Counted from the stretch's first letter, positions 7,629 to 14,830 are shown. The stretch: DNA of 64,000 bases from CAYPPK01 sp964412615 (GCA_964412615.1 CAYPPK010000004.1:10271-74270); one strand, 5' to 3'. Notes: generated from the sequence alone by a model not told the origin. Program-made: numbers and translations.

Positions 7629-7688
7629 TCATCCTCCAAGGGCAAATATATTCACTTTTATTTCATTTGCCGTTTTTAGTTTGCTTTC

Positions 7689-8198
7689 ATGGCACAACGC
7701 GGCAGAAAAAGAAAAAGCGCCAACGCGTTGGAGTTGCTTAAGGCTGATCACGACGAACTGAAGCGCAAATACGAAGATTTTAAGTCCGAAACCGAATATG
7801 ATAGACGAGCTGACTTGGGCTCGGATATTTTGCAAATGCTGGACGTGCATACCACCATAGAAGAAGAAATTTTTTATCCCGCCGCGGAGGCTATTGGCGG
7901 AGATTTGGTTAAAACCCTGGTCGCCAAAGCTTTAGCCGAGCATAAGTCCGCCCGCAACCTACTTGACGAACTTAAGGTCATTGATGTAAAAGATGAAGAG
8001 TATGACTTAAAGATGGAAGCGCTCATGAGCGATGTGGCGGCCCATATAGAGGAAGAAGAAGAGGATCTTTTTCCGGAAATTAAGGACAACCTAAACCTCA
8101 AAGAGCTGGAACGCTTGGGTGGAGAAATGATGGAGCGCAAAGACGAGCTGGGAGAATCCCCGTTGGAAGAGGCTGCGGAGACGATTATAGACGAGTAG
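7689..8198 (+). CDS. Hemerythrin HHE-domain protein
   Basis: A 169-residue protein with the four-helix hemerythrin-like metal pattern: LKADHDELK near 18, DVHTTIEEEIFYPA near 53, LAEHKSARNLLDEL near 83 and AAHIEEEEEDLFPEI near 117. These His/Glu residues are the expected di-iron ligands. The protein begins with a short basic stretch (MAQRGRKRKS) and ends in an acidic tail. It may act in oxygen or nitric oxide handling, which is family knowledge only. Confidence 0.9.
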   Translation: MAQRGRKRKSANALELLKADHDELKRKYEDFKSETEYDRRADLGSDILQMLDVHTTIEEEIFYPAAEAIGGDLVKTLVAKALAEHKSARNLLDELKVIDVKDEEYDLKMEALMSDVAAHIEEEEEDLFPEIKDNLNLKELERLGGEMMERKDELGESPLEEAAETIIDE

Positions 8199-8207
8199 GG
8201 ATATATA

Positions 8208-8236
8208 TTGACTTTATAACTGTTGTATGTTATAGT
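8208..8236 (+). promoter_or_regulatory. Sigma-70-type promoter
   Basis: TTGACT (8208-8213), a 17-base spacer and TATAGT (8231-8236). The predicted transcript would start around 8243, inside the hairpin at 8241-8266, and read toward the lysozyme-like gene. Confidence 0.6.
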
Positions 8237-8240
8237 ATTA

Positions 8241-8266
8241 AAAGATCGCCAAGCTAGGCGATTTTT
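8241..8266 (+). terminator. Hairpin with U-tract just after a promoter
   Basis: A stem of ATCGCC/GGCGAT (8245-8250 with 8257-8262), extended by weak A-T/G-T pairs, is followed by five T. It can terminate the hemerythrin gene. Because a promoter sits immediately upstream it could also be a 5' stem-loop of the next transcript. A palindrome TGCCTGCGCAGGCA (about 8271-8284) lies just downstream. Confidence 0.6.
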
Positions 8267-8384
8267 ACCTGCCTGCGCAGGCATGCCTGCCAGGGGTAGG
8301 GCAAGAAATTGACAGCAGGTAGACGATTATTCTAGAGAACAACTTATTGGTACTTACTTTCAAGTATTTATAATTGCGCTGGCT

Positions 8385-8798
8385 TTGGTAGCACCGGGAG
8401 CAATGGAAGTGCAGATAAAAAACAACCCGCAAGCCGAACAAAAACCCGCTCTGGAATTGCGGGTAGAAACCAACTTAAATTCTAATTTAGAAGCGCCCGA
8501 AACTACGCCGGCGCCTGTTTTGCCTTCGGTGCTGGAAAATATCGCCTGGTGCGAATCGCGTAACCGCCATTATGATAAAAACGGCAAAGTATTGCGCGGC
8601 GAAAAAAATCCCTATGACATCGGCAAATACCAAATCAACGTGCTTTATTGGGGCAACGAAGCTAAGAAACTAGGCATTGATTTGCATACCGAAGAAGGTA
8701 ATGAAGCCATGGCTTTGGCTATTTACCAAAAATACGGGACTGCTCCCTGGAAATGGAGCAAATCCTGCTGGAGTAAAGAGATTTTAGCCGGAAATTAA
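8385..8798 (+). CDS. Lysozyme/transglycosylase-like exported protein
   Basis: The C-terminal 85 residues (VLENIAWCESRNRHYDKNGKVLRGEKNPYDIGKYQINVLYWGNEAKKLG...) carry the E-S-R and Y.IGxyQIN features of a lytic transglycosylase or goose-lysozyme fold; the Glu in WCESR is the likely acid. The N-terminus is unclear. A TTG at 8385 is the first conventional start, but the frame stays open upstream to 8313 and encodes a hydrophobic segment (TYFQVFIIALALVAPGA) that looks like the true signal peptide. Either a rare start such as ATT at 8346 is used or a start codon has been lost. It has its own strong terminator. Confidence 0.75.
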   Translation: MVAPGAMEVQIKNNPQAEQKPALELRVETNLNSNLEAPETTPAPVLPSVLENIAWCESRNRHYDKNGKVLRGEKNPYDIGKYQINVLYWGNEAKKLGIDLHTEEGNEAMALAIYQKYGTAPWKWSKSCWSKEILAGN

Positions 8799-8810
8799 TT
8801 TTTAATTTAT

Positions 8811-8848
8811 AAATAAATCCGCCCGCAAAGTTGCGGGCGGATTTATTT
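8811..8848 (+). terminator. Very strong rho-independent terminator
   Basis: An 18-bp perfect stem (8811-8828 with 8831-8848) with core CCGCCCGCAA/TTGCGGGCGG and a two-base AG loop. Symmetry would let it work on both strands. Confidence 0.85.
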
Positions 8849-8902
8849 ATAGGAAACATAATCTTTCACCGGCAACTCATTTCCGGCCCCTACACTTTAT
8901 TT

Positions 8903-9832
8903 ATGCAAATTTTTTCCAGAACATTCGGGCCGAAAACCACTGCTTTTATTATTTTATTTGTTGTGACAGGAGCAGGCATAAGCTTGGCCGGCATTAGCAA
9001 ATTAAATCAAATGGAGGCAGAAATTCAGGGCCAGCGGGAAGAAATAATTCGCATTTCCCGCGAACGTTTGGAAGAAAGCAGACAAGCGAGAGCTGACCGT
9101 CAAGAAGGCGCTGAAGAAATTTTAAATCAAAGTTTTTTTGCTGAAACTTTTCCGATTCCGCAGCCAAAATCGGAAAAAGAAATCATAGAAAACAATGAAG
9201 CACCGGCTTTGCCTGTTATCATCTCACAATGGAGGCCCCGGATTGCCTCTCTTACTTGTGCCTGGGAGCAGGACGGGGAGACTTTATTAACCAAAAGTGG
9301 TTCGGGAGTTTCTTTCGGCAGCGGGGAAAATAAAATTTTAATCTATACTAATAATCATGTGATTTGGGAGGAGGATTTTGACCAGGCAAGTCAGTGTTCA
9401 GCCAGATTTCCAGGCCTAGGGGAGGAATTTACCGCTGCTGCTATTATTTCCAGGGATGTTGATCCGGATTTAGGATTGGTAGAGCTGGAAGTTCCCCCTG
9501 CAGTAGTAGTTCAAATTGAGGCTAACAAGGTTAATCCTACTTGTTCTAACTCGGTGGAAATTGGAGATATGGTAATTGTTTTGGGCTATCCAACGATCGG
9601 CGCTGAAGGAGACATAACCGTAACGGAAGGAATAATTTCCGGTCGGGAAGGATCTTATTTTGTGACTTCGGCTAAAGTAGATGAGGGCAATTCAGGCGGA
9701 GCAGCCATCCTGGTCAAGGATAATTGCTACCTTGGCATTCCCACTTATGTAAAGCGAGGAGGATTTGAATCATTAGCGAGAATTCTGGACCGCAACTCCG
9801 TCAGCGAATGGTTTAACAGTTTGGCCGAGTAA
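8903..9832 (+). CDS. Membrane-anchored trypsin-like serine protease
   Basis: The ATG at 8903 is followed by an N-terminal membrane segment (TTAFIILFVVTGAGISLAG), a charged coiled-coil stretch (about 36-75) and a chymotrypsin-fold domain. Catalytic residues are in order: His in YTNNHVIW, Asp in DVDPDLGLVELEV, Ser in VDEGNSGGAAI. The arrangement is that of HtrA/DegS-type trypsin-2 domains, but no PDZ domain follows. The catalytic domain would be outside the membrane. Possible role in envelope protein quality control (inference). Confidence 0.88.
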   Translation: MQIFSRTFGPKTTAFIILFVVTGAGISLAGISKLNQMEAEIQGQREEIIRISRERLEESRQARADRQEGAEEILNQSFFAETFPIPQPKSEKEIIENNEAPALPVIISQWRPRIASLTCAWEQDGETLLTKSGSGVSFGSGENKILIYTNNHVIWEEDFDQASQCSARFPGLGEEFTAAAIISRDVDPDLGLVELEVPPAVVVQIEANKVNPTCSNSVEIGDMVIVLGYPTIGAEGDITVTEGIISGREGSYFVTSAKVDEGNSGGAAILVKDNCYLGIPTYVKRGGFESLARILDRNSVSEWFNSLAE

Positions 9833-9855
9833 ATTTTATTTATTTTTTTAGATCT

Positions 9856-10062
9856 ATGCAGGGAAATAATCACGAACACGATAATCACCATAGCGACAAT
9901 ACGACTGCCGTTCTTTTGGTAGTTATTATCGTCATCCTGCTGGCGGCCGGCGCTGTTTTTTTTCTGCGAGGGGGTTTAGGCGGCAGCCGAGCCGAACCCC
10001 AACAACCCGGCTTAAATGTGCAAATACCTTTGCCGGAAGAAGGGGACGGAACTGCCAAATAA
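9856..10062 (+). CDS. Small His-rich single-span membrane protein
   Basis: A 68-residue protein with a His/Asp/Asn-rich head (MQGNNHEHDNHHSDN), one strong membrane helix (TTAVLLVVIIVILLAAGAVFF) and a short Gly/Pro tail. No family is recognised. The His-rich head might bind metal, which is speculation. It lies between a membrane protease and a sortase. Confidence 0.6.
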   Translation: MQGNNHEHDNHHSDNTTAVLLVVIIVILLAAGAVFFLRGGLGGSRAEPQQPGLNVQIPLPEEGDGTAK

Positions 10063-10119
10063 TAAAACTTTTCTCCTAATTTCATAATTTTTTCACCGAG
10101 CGTTTTTACCTTCAAAAAT

Positions 10120-10755
10120 GTGGTAAAGAAAGGATCGGTGAAATTTTGGTTTTTCCGAACGGGGTTGTGGCTGGTGATAATGACGGCAGTGTCCGTACCG
10201 TTTTACGCGTTTAATTTTTGGTTGCCGGGTGATCCGGTGCAAGCCGGGCCGGAAAATACGGTGGGGCAAAATTTAATATCCCCGGAGGGAACAGTTATTC
10301 GGGCGCCTCGGGTAGGTATTGACTCCCGGGTAATTTTTCCAACTTCAACAATTCTGGCGGATTTAACTCAGGCCTTGAATCAAGGCGTGGTTCATTATCC
10401 CTTGTCGGCTTTGCCGGAAGATTTTCGGGGAAATGTTTTTTTGTTCGGACATAGTTCGGCTAAGGCCTATGAAGCCAATCCAGCCCGCACCGCTTTTACC
10501 AACTTAGATCGTCTGATTCCCGGAGACCGTGTGGAAATTTGGCGCCAAGAAAGAGTTTATGTCTATCAGGTTTCGGCCGTAAGAATCCTGCGTCCCGGGG
10601 AAGCGGAAGTTTATTTGGCAAGCGACAGTCGCAAGCTTACCCTCTCCACTTGCTGGCCCATCGGTGATCCGAGCCGGCGTTTTATCGTGGAAGCTGACTT
10701 TGTGAGGAGTTTTCCGCAACGGAGCTACGGCTCCGAGGCGGATTCCTCTTCGTAA
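10120..10755 (+). CDS. Sortase family transpeptidase
   Basis: A 211-residue protein with an N-terminal membrane anchor (about 9-36) and a sortase catalytic domain. His111 lies in FLFGHSSAK, Cys178 in LTLSTCWP and Arg187 in PSRRFIV, the complete catalytic triad in the proper order. The LSTCWP motif with a preceding long loop resembles class D/E-type sortases. It starts at GTG 10120. About 2.3 kb downstream, a surface protein fragment ends in LPPTG plus a hydrophobic segment, the kind of substrate a sortase processes. Confidence 0.92.
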   Translation: MVKKGSVKFWFFRTGLWLVIMTAVSVPFYAFNFWLPGDPVQAGPENTVGQNLISPEGTVIRAPRVGIDSRVIFPTSTILADLTQALNQGVVHYPLSALPEDFRGNVFLFGHSSAKAYEANPARTAFTNLDRLIPGDRVEIWRQERVYVYQVSAVRILRPGEAEVYLASDSRKLTLSTCWPIGDPSRRFIVEADFVRSFPQRSYGSEADSSS

Positions 10756-10781
10756 GGAAGAGGACAACTAAGGAGGGTGAC

Positions 10782-11864
10782 ATGAAGACGAACTCGTTCG
10801 TGCGGTTCGCAACGTTCTTGGTCATCGCGGCTGCTCTGGGAATCTTCACTCCTGCGGTTTTTGCAGCCGAGCGCTTGCTCGTGCCCAAGGCCGACTCGCC
10901 GACCGCCATGGTGCGGTGCGGCGCGGAGCTGGAAACAGTGAAGAAGCGCCTGGGTGCGGCGCAGAGGTACGTATTCACCGGGTCGGAACGGCTCACAAAC
11001 ATGAAGTACTGCGTTCGCGAAGCCCAGACCGAAGTGGTGGACACTCGGAACGAATATCGCGTTCCGAAAGGAACCGTCGGGTGGCTGGCGGCAGACGGCA
11101 AGGTAGTGCTGGAGGGGTGCGTCAACGAGGCAACCTGCCGCGGATGCGCGGTGCCTCCTCCGGTCGCTGCGGTTCCACCGCCGCCACCTGCACCGCCAGT
11201 GCCCCCGGTTGTTATACCCGAAAAAAGGCCGCTGCCCTCGCTCGTTCCCAAAGAGATGGAACCCAAGGGCGTGGCTGCGGTGGTAAGTGTCACAGATGAC
11301 CATACTATCAGGGTGCGGGTCTGGGACAAGGTCAGTGCCAAAGGAGAGACAGCAGCTCTGATCGCCAAGATGAGAGAAGAACCCGGCTTTCAGAGCAGGG
11401 ATCTTGGCAAGACCTTGCGAGAGGCGGCAGTGGAAGGCAAGATTCAGCCTCTTAAATCCTGCCTGCCGGGGTTTAAGATTGCCTTCTCCAATCTCCATTT
11501 TGACAGAGCTCGCGGCAAAATCTTACACGTCAACGGGCAGCCCATGCGCATGCCCGACAAGTTCGGCAAGGAAGCAAACGCTTTCCCGGTAGAGGTTTGC
11601 AACGGGGATGCTTCTATCAGCATTCCTCGTGACTGGATCGCGCCCGACACGGCGCTAGTTATCTATCCGCCGGTGCGCAGTCCTATACTTTTTTACCCGC
11701 CTTCGGGCCGCATCCGGACCGTTGCTGCCGCGGCAGGCAAGAAAACCTGGTGTGGCAAGGAGGACACGCGTTCGGCAAGCGAGTTCTACAAGCTCGCCAT
11801 GAACTGCGGAGCTTCCAACTATCACTTCGTGGTGAACTCGGATCTTCTGGAGAGGGATCCATAA
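10782..11864 (+). CDS. Unrecognised exported protein, GC-rich and SD-led
   Basis: A 360-residue protein with a clear signal peptide (MKTNSFVRFATFLVIAAALGIFTPAVFAA). It has several cysteines (VRCGAEL, MKYCVREA, EGCVNEATCRGC), a proline-rich linker at about 127-150, a VVSVTDDHTIRVRVWDKVSAKGET segment and a C-terminal Cys-containing domain. I do not recognise the family. The start is firm: AAGGAGGGTGAC lies directly before the ATG. The gene is visibly more GC-rich, with GC-ending codons, than its neighbours, which suggests transfer or different selection. A strong terminator follows. Confidence 0.75.
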   Translation: MKTNSFVRFATFLVIAAALGIFTPAVFAAERLLVPKADSPTAMVRCGAELETVKKRLGAAQRYVFTGSERLTNMKYCVREAQTEVVDTRNEYRVPKGTVGWLAADGKVVLEGCVNEATCRGCAVPPPVAAVPPPPPAPPVPPVVIPEKRPLPSLVPKEMEPKGVAAVVSVTDDHTIRVRVWDKVSAKGETAALIAKMREEPGFQSRDLGKTLREAAVEGKIQPLKSCLPGFKIAFSNLHFDRARGKILHVNGQPMRMPDKFGKEANAFPVEVCNGDASISIPRDWIAPDTALVIYPPVRSPILFYPPSGRIRTVAAAAGKKTWCGKEDTRSASEFYKLAMNCGASNYHFVVNSDLLERDP

Positions 11865-11874
11865 GGAGGAAACT

Positions 11875-11922
11875 AAACTGGGGGGAGGACTGGATCCTCC
11901 CGCCCAGTTTCAAAATTTTTTT
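11875..11922 (+). terminator. Rho-independent terminator
   Basis: A 15-bp stem (11875-11889 with 11895-11910, one bulged base) is followed by CAAAATTTTTTT. It isolates the GC-rich gene from the surface protein gene starting at 11924. Confidence 0.85.
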
Positions 11923-11923
11923 C

Positions 11924-12401
11924 ATGACATTTATCAAGAAACGCATAATTTTTTATTTTTTAACAATTACCCTTTGCGCGGTACTTATTTTTACGTTGGT
12001 TAATGTCCGCTCTTTTTCCATATTATTTGTCGCTAAGGCCTTTGGCGGCGACGGGGGGGGTGGCGACGGTGGTGGCGGAGATGGCGGTGGTGATGGCGGA
12101 GGCGGAGATGGAGGCGGTAGTGGCGGGGATGGCGGAGGTGATGGAGGAGGGGGCGGTGATGGTGGGCCCGGAGCGGGCGATGGAGGAGCCGGCCCCGGTT
12201 TTGCGGATTTTAATCCGCCTGCCGATATTTCTCCTGCGCCTGCGACTCCTCCAGCTTCTGCAGGCATAAGTGAAGATGACGGCGGCCAAGGAGTTGGCGA
12301 AGACGACGGAGGAGAAGGCGTGGGCGAGGACGATGGCGGTGAGGGTGTTGGTGAAGACGATGGCGGTGAAGGTGAAGGAGAAGGTGACGGCGGTGAAGGT
12401 G
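11924..12401 (+). CDS. Gly/Asp-rich surface protein, N-terminal part (broken by gap)
   Basis: From ATG 11924: a basic N-terminus with a membrane/signal segment (MTFIKKRIIFYFLTITLCAVLIFTLV), then a long low-complexity tract of GGDGGGG-type repeats. A Pro/Ala-rich spacer follows, then about five units of EDDGGEGVG. The sequence runs into an unknown-base gap at 12402. The C-terminal half, in another frame after the gap, is at 12621-13112 and carries a sorting signal. Strongly acidic Gly/Asp repeats suggest an extended wall-associated stalk. Confidence 0.7.
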
Positions 12402-12411
12402 NNNNNNNNNN
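12402..12411. other. Assembly gap (10 N)
   Basis: Ten ambiguous bases mark a scaffold join inside the repeat region. The true gap length is unknown, so reading frame across it means nothing. Confidence 0.99.
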
Positions 12412-12582
12412 CGCCGCGACACGTTTGGCCGAAAGACGATCTTCTTTCCACGTGCATTCGATGAATTCAGGTTGCCAGATCTTGATGAAAACGCCGGTCA
12501 CCTCGTATCCTTGGTCAAGCAAAAGACGCGCGGCGACCGCACTATCCACCCCACCCGAAAGCCCGACAAACACCTTACTCAT
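12412..12582 (-). pseudogene. mnmA: mnmA 5'-end fragment, probably a misassembly
   Basis: On the minus strand 57 codons encode MSKVFVGLSGGVDSAVAARL... followed by GYEVTGVFIKIWQPEF and CTWKEDRLSAKRVAA. This is the N-terminus of the tRNA 2-thiouridylase MnmA: the SGGVDS PP-loop, then the C-T-W-k-E-D region typical of bacterial MnmA. The fragment begins exactly at the N gap and has no continuation. It lies antisense inside the surface protein gene, so an assembly chimera is far more likely than a real insertion. Confidence 0.85.
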
Positions 12583-12620
12583 ACTTATTTTTACAAAAGA
12601 AACACCGGTCATACAAGATC

Positions 12621-13112
12621 GGTGAAGGTGAGGGTGAGATAACTGAAGTTCAGGTTTCAGAACCGGGGCCACCTGAAGCACCATCTCCGCCGGAAATCCC
12701 ATCGCCGCCCGAAGGCATTCCGCCTGAAGCACCATCTCCGCCGGAAATCCCATCGCCGCCCGAAGGCATTCCGCCCATTATTCCTCCGAGTCCGCCTTCT
12801 TTTCCCATTCCACCCAGCCTTCCGCCCAGAATTCCACCCGCCTTTCCTCCTCGCGTTTCTTTAGTTGAACTACCGCCTACCGGCGCGGCTACTTTGCCTT
12901 GGGCTTCGGTGTTGCCGTTCTTGGGAACTAGCGGAGGCGCGATTTATCTAGCGGAAAGATATTTTTTACGCCGCTTTGTTTTACCGATTGGTCCGCTTAG
13001 AAAAAGACTTCCGCGCTTTCGTTTTCGTTTTCATCTTTTTTCCGAAGACGATTTGCTGGATTTGCTGCTGGAAACTACCCAAGCCGCTTTAACCGAAAAG
13101 AATAAGCGGTGA
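12621..13112 (+). CDS. Surface protein C-terminal part with LPPTG sorting signal
   Basis: The frame resumes with GEGEGE (continuing the style of the upstream Gly/Glu repeat). A Pro-rich stalk with two exact 17-residue repeats follows, then VELPPTGAATLPWASVLPFLGTS, a hydrophobic stretch to AIYL, and a Arg/Lys-rich tail (FLRRFVLPIGPLRKRLPRFRF). LPPTG + hydrophobic + positive residues is a cell-wall sorting signal, though the tail after it (about 70 residues) is longer than in Firmicutes substrates. The gene has no start codon because of the gap. A sortase gene lies upstream at 10120. Confidence 0.7.
   Translation, partial: GEGEGEITEVQVSEPGPPEAPSPPEIPSPPEGIPPEAPSPPEIPSPPEGIPPIIPPSPPSFPIPPSLPPRIPPAFPPRVSLVELPPTGAATLPWASVLPFLGTSGGAIYLAERYFLRRFVLPIGPLRKRLPRFRFRFHLFSEDDLLDLLLETTQAALTEKNKR
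12672..12773 (+). repeat. Tandem 51-bp direct repeat
   Basis: Two exact copies (12672-12722 and 12723-12773) encode PEAPSPPEIPSPPEGIP units of the proline-rich stalk. Confidence 0.9.
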
Positions 13113-13151
13113 TATTTGACACTATTTTCACTTTCCCTCTATGATATTTGC

Positions 13152-13355
13152 ATGCCCATTCTTACGGAACAATTATTTAAGATTGGAGATATAATTCCGC
13201 AAAGCGGTATGTATATTTGCGCGCCCTGCGGCTATATGCAATATTTTGAAGCCGGCGGAAAATTTACGGTTTGCCTTGCTTGCTTGGCCGGCACGCCAGA
13301 CGGGCCTATAGGATTTCAAACCGCGGATGCCGAGTTTTGGCAGTTTTTAGGATAA
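13152..13355 (+). CDS. Small zinc-ribbon protein
   Basis: A 67-residue protein with MYICAPCGYMQYFEAGGKFTVCLACLAG: two CxxC pairs about 18 residues apart, a zinc-ribbon arrangement. The rest (PILTEQLFKIGDIIPQSG, PIGFQTADAEFWQFLG) is not recognised. I start at ATG 13152 because the upstream extension is hydrophobic noise. A hairpin terminator follows. Confidence 0.65.
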   Translation: MPILTEQLFKIGDIIPQSGMYICAPCGYMQYFEAGGKFTVCLACLAGTPDGPIGFQTADAEFWQFLG

Positions 13356-13376
13356 ATCCTTAGATAAATCAATGAT

Positions 13377-13422
13377 AAAAATCCGTCCTTTCGCCATTCG
13401 CGAACGCGGCGGATTTTTTATT
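13377..13422 (+). terminator. Rho-independent terminator
   Basis: AAAAATCCG (13377-13385) pairs with CGGATTTTT (13410-13418), with an inner TTCGC..GCGAA helix and a following T-rich tail. Confidence 0.7.
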
Positions 13423-13466
13423 TGGTTCATTGTCTTTTCATTCCCGAAAAGTAAGAGAAAAAAGAT

Positions 13467-13814
13467 ATGGAAGGAGAAATTAAAGCTACAACCAATCACG
13501 AACTGATCCGCAGCTGGGCGGAAAACCGGGGGGGAAAACCCGCTAAGGCGCCACCGGGAGAGGAGGAAAATATTAACTTGCTTAGAATTAAATTTTCCGA
13601 TGAGGAAAAAGATTTTAAAGAAACTTCTTGGGAAGAATTTCTGTATATTTTTGAAGACAAAGATCTTATTTTCCTTTATCAAGACGAATTAGAGGAAGTT
13701 AAAAACAACCATTTCCATAAATTTGCGCCGCGTCACGAATATTTGTCGCCCAACGATGCACTTCTGCCGGAAGAGGAAGAAGAATGGATCATAGAAGCAG
13801 AAGAAGACTATTAA
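13467..13814 (+). CDS. Conserved hypothetical acidic protein
   Basis: A 115-residue protein with NHELIRSWAENRGGKPAKAP, LLRIKFSD and TSWEEFLYIFEDKDLIFLYQDE. This order (HeeIr.WaE.RGGKPa...LLRIdF...isWeeFfe.Fd...LaFLYQ) is a widespread small protein family sometimes mislabelled as glucan branching enzyme. No catalytic residues are evident. The C-terminus is extended by a Glu-rich tail. Role unknown. Confidence 0.75.
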   Translation: MEGEIKATTNHELIRSWAENRGGKPAKAPPGEEENINLLRIKFSDEEKDFKETSWEEFLYIFEDKDLIFLYQDELEEVKNNHFHKFAPRHEYLSPNDALLPEEEEEWIIEAEEDY

Positions 13815-13830
13815 AAATTAATTTATTGAA

Positions 13831-14265
13831 ATGATCACCTTTGAAAAAAGAGAAGAAAGAGAAATAAGGTCTCCAGAAGATAAATTATTAACGGACGGAA
13901 AATTTCCCGATTACCAGGCTTATAAAGTTCTTTATGCCGGCTATGTCATCATCCCCATCGTAGCGGGAGCCGACAAGTATTTTAACCTGCTGGCCGATTG
14001 GGATAAATACCTGGCTCCGGTAATACCGCAGATTCTGGGTATCAGCGGGGCAACTATCATGCTCGGGGTAGGAGCGGTAGAAGTTCTGGCCGGAATCATA
14101 ACTGCCTTCCGGCCGCGTTTGGGTGGTTATCTTACGGCTTTCTGGCTTTGGGGGATTATCGTAAATCTGTTGTTGATACCTGCTTTCTTTGACGTTGCTT
14201 TACGCGATTTCGGGCTTTCTTTGGGAGCTTGGGCTTTAGCCAAACTAAGCGAAGAGTTTGAGTAA
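13831..14265 (+). CDS. Four-helix membrane protein, DoxX-like
   Basis: A 144-residue protein with a charged N-terminus and about four membrane helices: YKVLYAGYVIIPIVAGADKYF, ILGISGATIMLGVGAVEVLAGIITAF, YLTAFWLWGIIVNLLLIPAFF and FGLSLGAWALAKL. The pattern of a first helix followed by aDKyf..L..W..YlaP is like the DoxX/SURF4-type small membrane proteins. No redox motif is visible. Confidence 0.65.
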   Translation: MITFEKREEREIRSPEDKLLTDGKFPDYQAYKVLYAGYVIIPIVAGADKYFNLLADWDKYLAPVIPQILGISGATIMLGVGAVEVLAGIITAFRPRLGGYLTAFWLWGIIVNLLLIPAFFDVALRDFGLSLGAWALAKLSEEFE

Positions 14266-14273
14266 AATTTTTT

Positions 14274-14456
14274 ATGCCAAACTACCAAAATTATACAGAA
14301 AAACCGACAGCGAAAATTTCTTTCCCGTATCTAGGCATCTGGGAGCGGCTATCCGGCCGGGCGGGGGCGGAAATTCAAATCCAATCCTGGGGAGAAGTGG
14401 TAGTCATTGTTGCTTGCACCATCATAGCGCTGTTTTTTATCTCCATGTTTATGTAA
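14274..14456 (+). CDS. Small C-terminally anchored membrane protein
   Basis: A 60-residue protein with a polar N-terminal half and a C-terminal helix (VVVIVACTIIALFFISMFM). It starts 8 bases after the DoxX-like gene and is likely co-transcribed with it. Family not recognised. Confidence 0.5.
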   Translation: MPNYQNYTEKPTAKISFPYLGIWERLSGRAGAEIQIQSWGEVVVIVACTIIALFFISMFM

Positions 14457-14536
14457 ATTTTAATTTGATTTTCATGCCCGGGGGCTATAAATGCGGAAAG
14501 GTCGGAGAGAAAGTTTAATTTCTAAAATAAAAATTT

Positions 14537-14635
14537 ATGGCCAGAAAAAAACAACGAGGCGGAGGGCGTTCACGTAAGCGCAATACCGGCAAGCGCCGCC
14601 GCGAGAGTCAAGAAAAGGAAAGTATGCGCTTTTAA
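14537..14635 (+). CDS. Very small basic protein
   Basis: A 32-residue Arg/Lys/Gly-rich peptide, MARKKQRGGGRSRKRNTGKRR..., ending MRF. The composition suggests RNA or DNA binding. An ATG and clean stop are present, but there is no other support. Confidence 0.4.
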   Translation: MARKKQRGGGRSRKRNTGKRRRESQEKESMRF

Positions 14636-14655
14636 TCCCCTCTAATATTAAATCG

Positions 14656-14699
14656 GCTTCAAAGCATTCTGGTTATTCGCGGATAACCGGCTTTGAAGC
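14656..14699. other. Two-tier perfect hairpin
   Basis: GCTTCAAAGC (14656-14665) pairs with GCTTTGAAGC (14690-14699), enclosing GGTTAT/ATAACC (14671-14676 with 14683-14688). There is no T tract, so it is not a standard terminator; it sits between two tiny genes. Confidence 0.6.
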
Positions 14700-14713
14700 A
14701 CAGCAACAAAAAA

Positions 14714-14830
14714 ATGGCGGAAAAAACTATCTTTTGGAAATGTCCGGAATGCGGCTATGAAGCCGCGGATGCCAAGGAGCGCGACCAGCACTTGGAGATG
14801 GGGCATGATGAAGATTTAGAGGAAGAATAA
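14714..14830 (+). CDS. C2H2-like microprotein
   Basis: A 38-residue protein, MAEKTIFWKCPECGYEAADAKERDQHLEMGHDEDLEEE. CPECGYEA....QHLEMGH fits a CxxC-x12-HxxxxH zinc finger, so zinc binding is probable. It precedes the GT2 gene by 34 bases. Confidence 0.6.
   Translation: MAEKTIFWKCPECGYEAADAKERDQHLEMGHDEDLEEE

Noticed and set aside
8270..8295. TGCCTGCGCAGGCA-type palindrome as an insertion-sequence end
   Set aside because: No transposase or matching second end is nearby; it is probably a small dispersed palindrome.
11750..12625. One continuous gene across the N gap
   Set aside because: The frame starts inside the upstream gene and passes through N and antisense mnmA; the N-terminal and C-terminal parts of the surface protein are in different frames and were annotated separately.
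14474..14518. 14-codon frame MPGGYKCGKVGEKV
   Set aside because: Too short and without a ribosome binding site or family; not listed as a gene.
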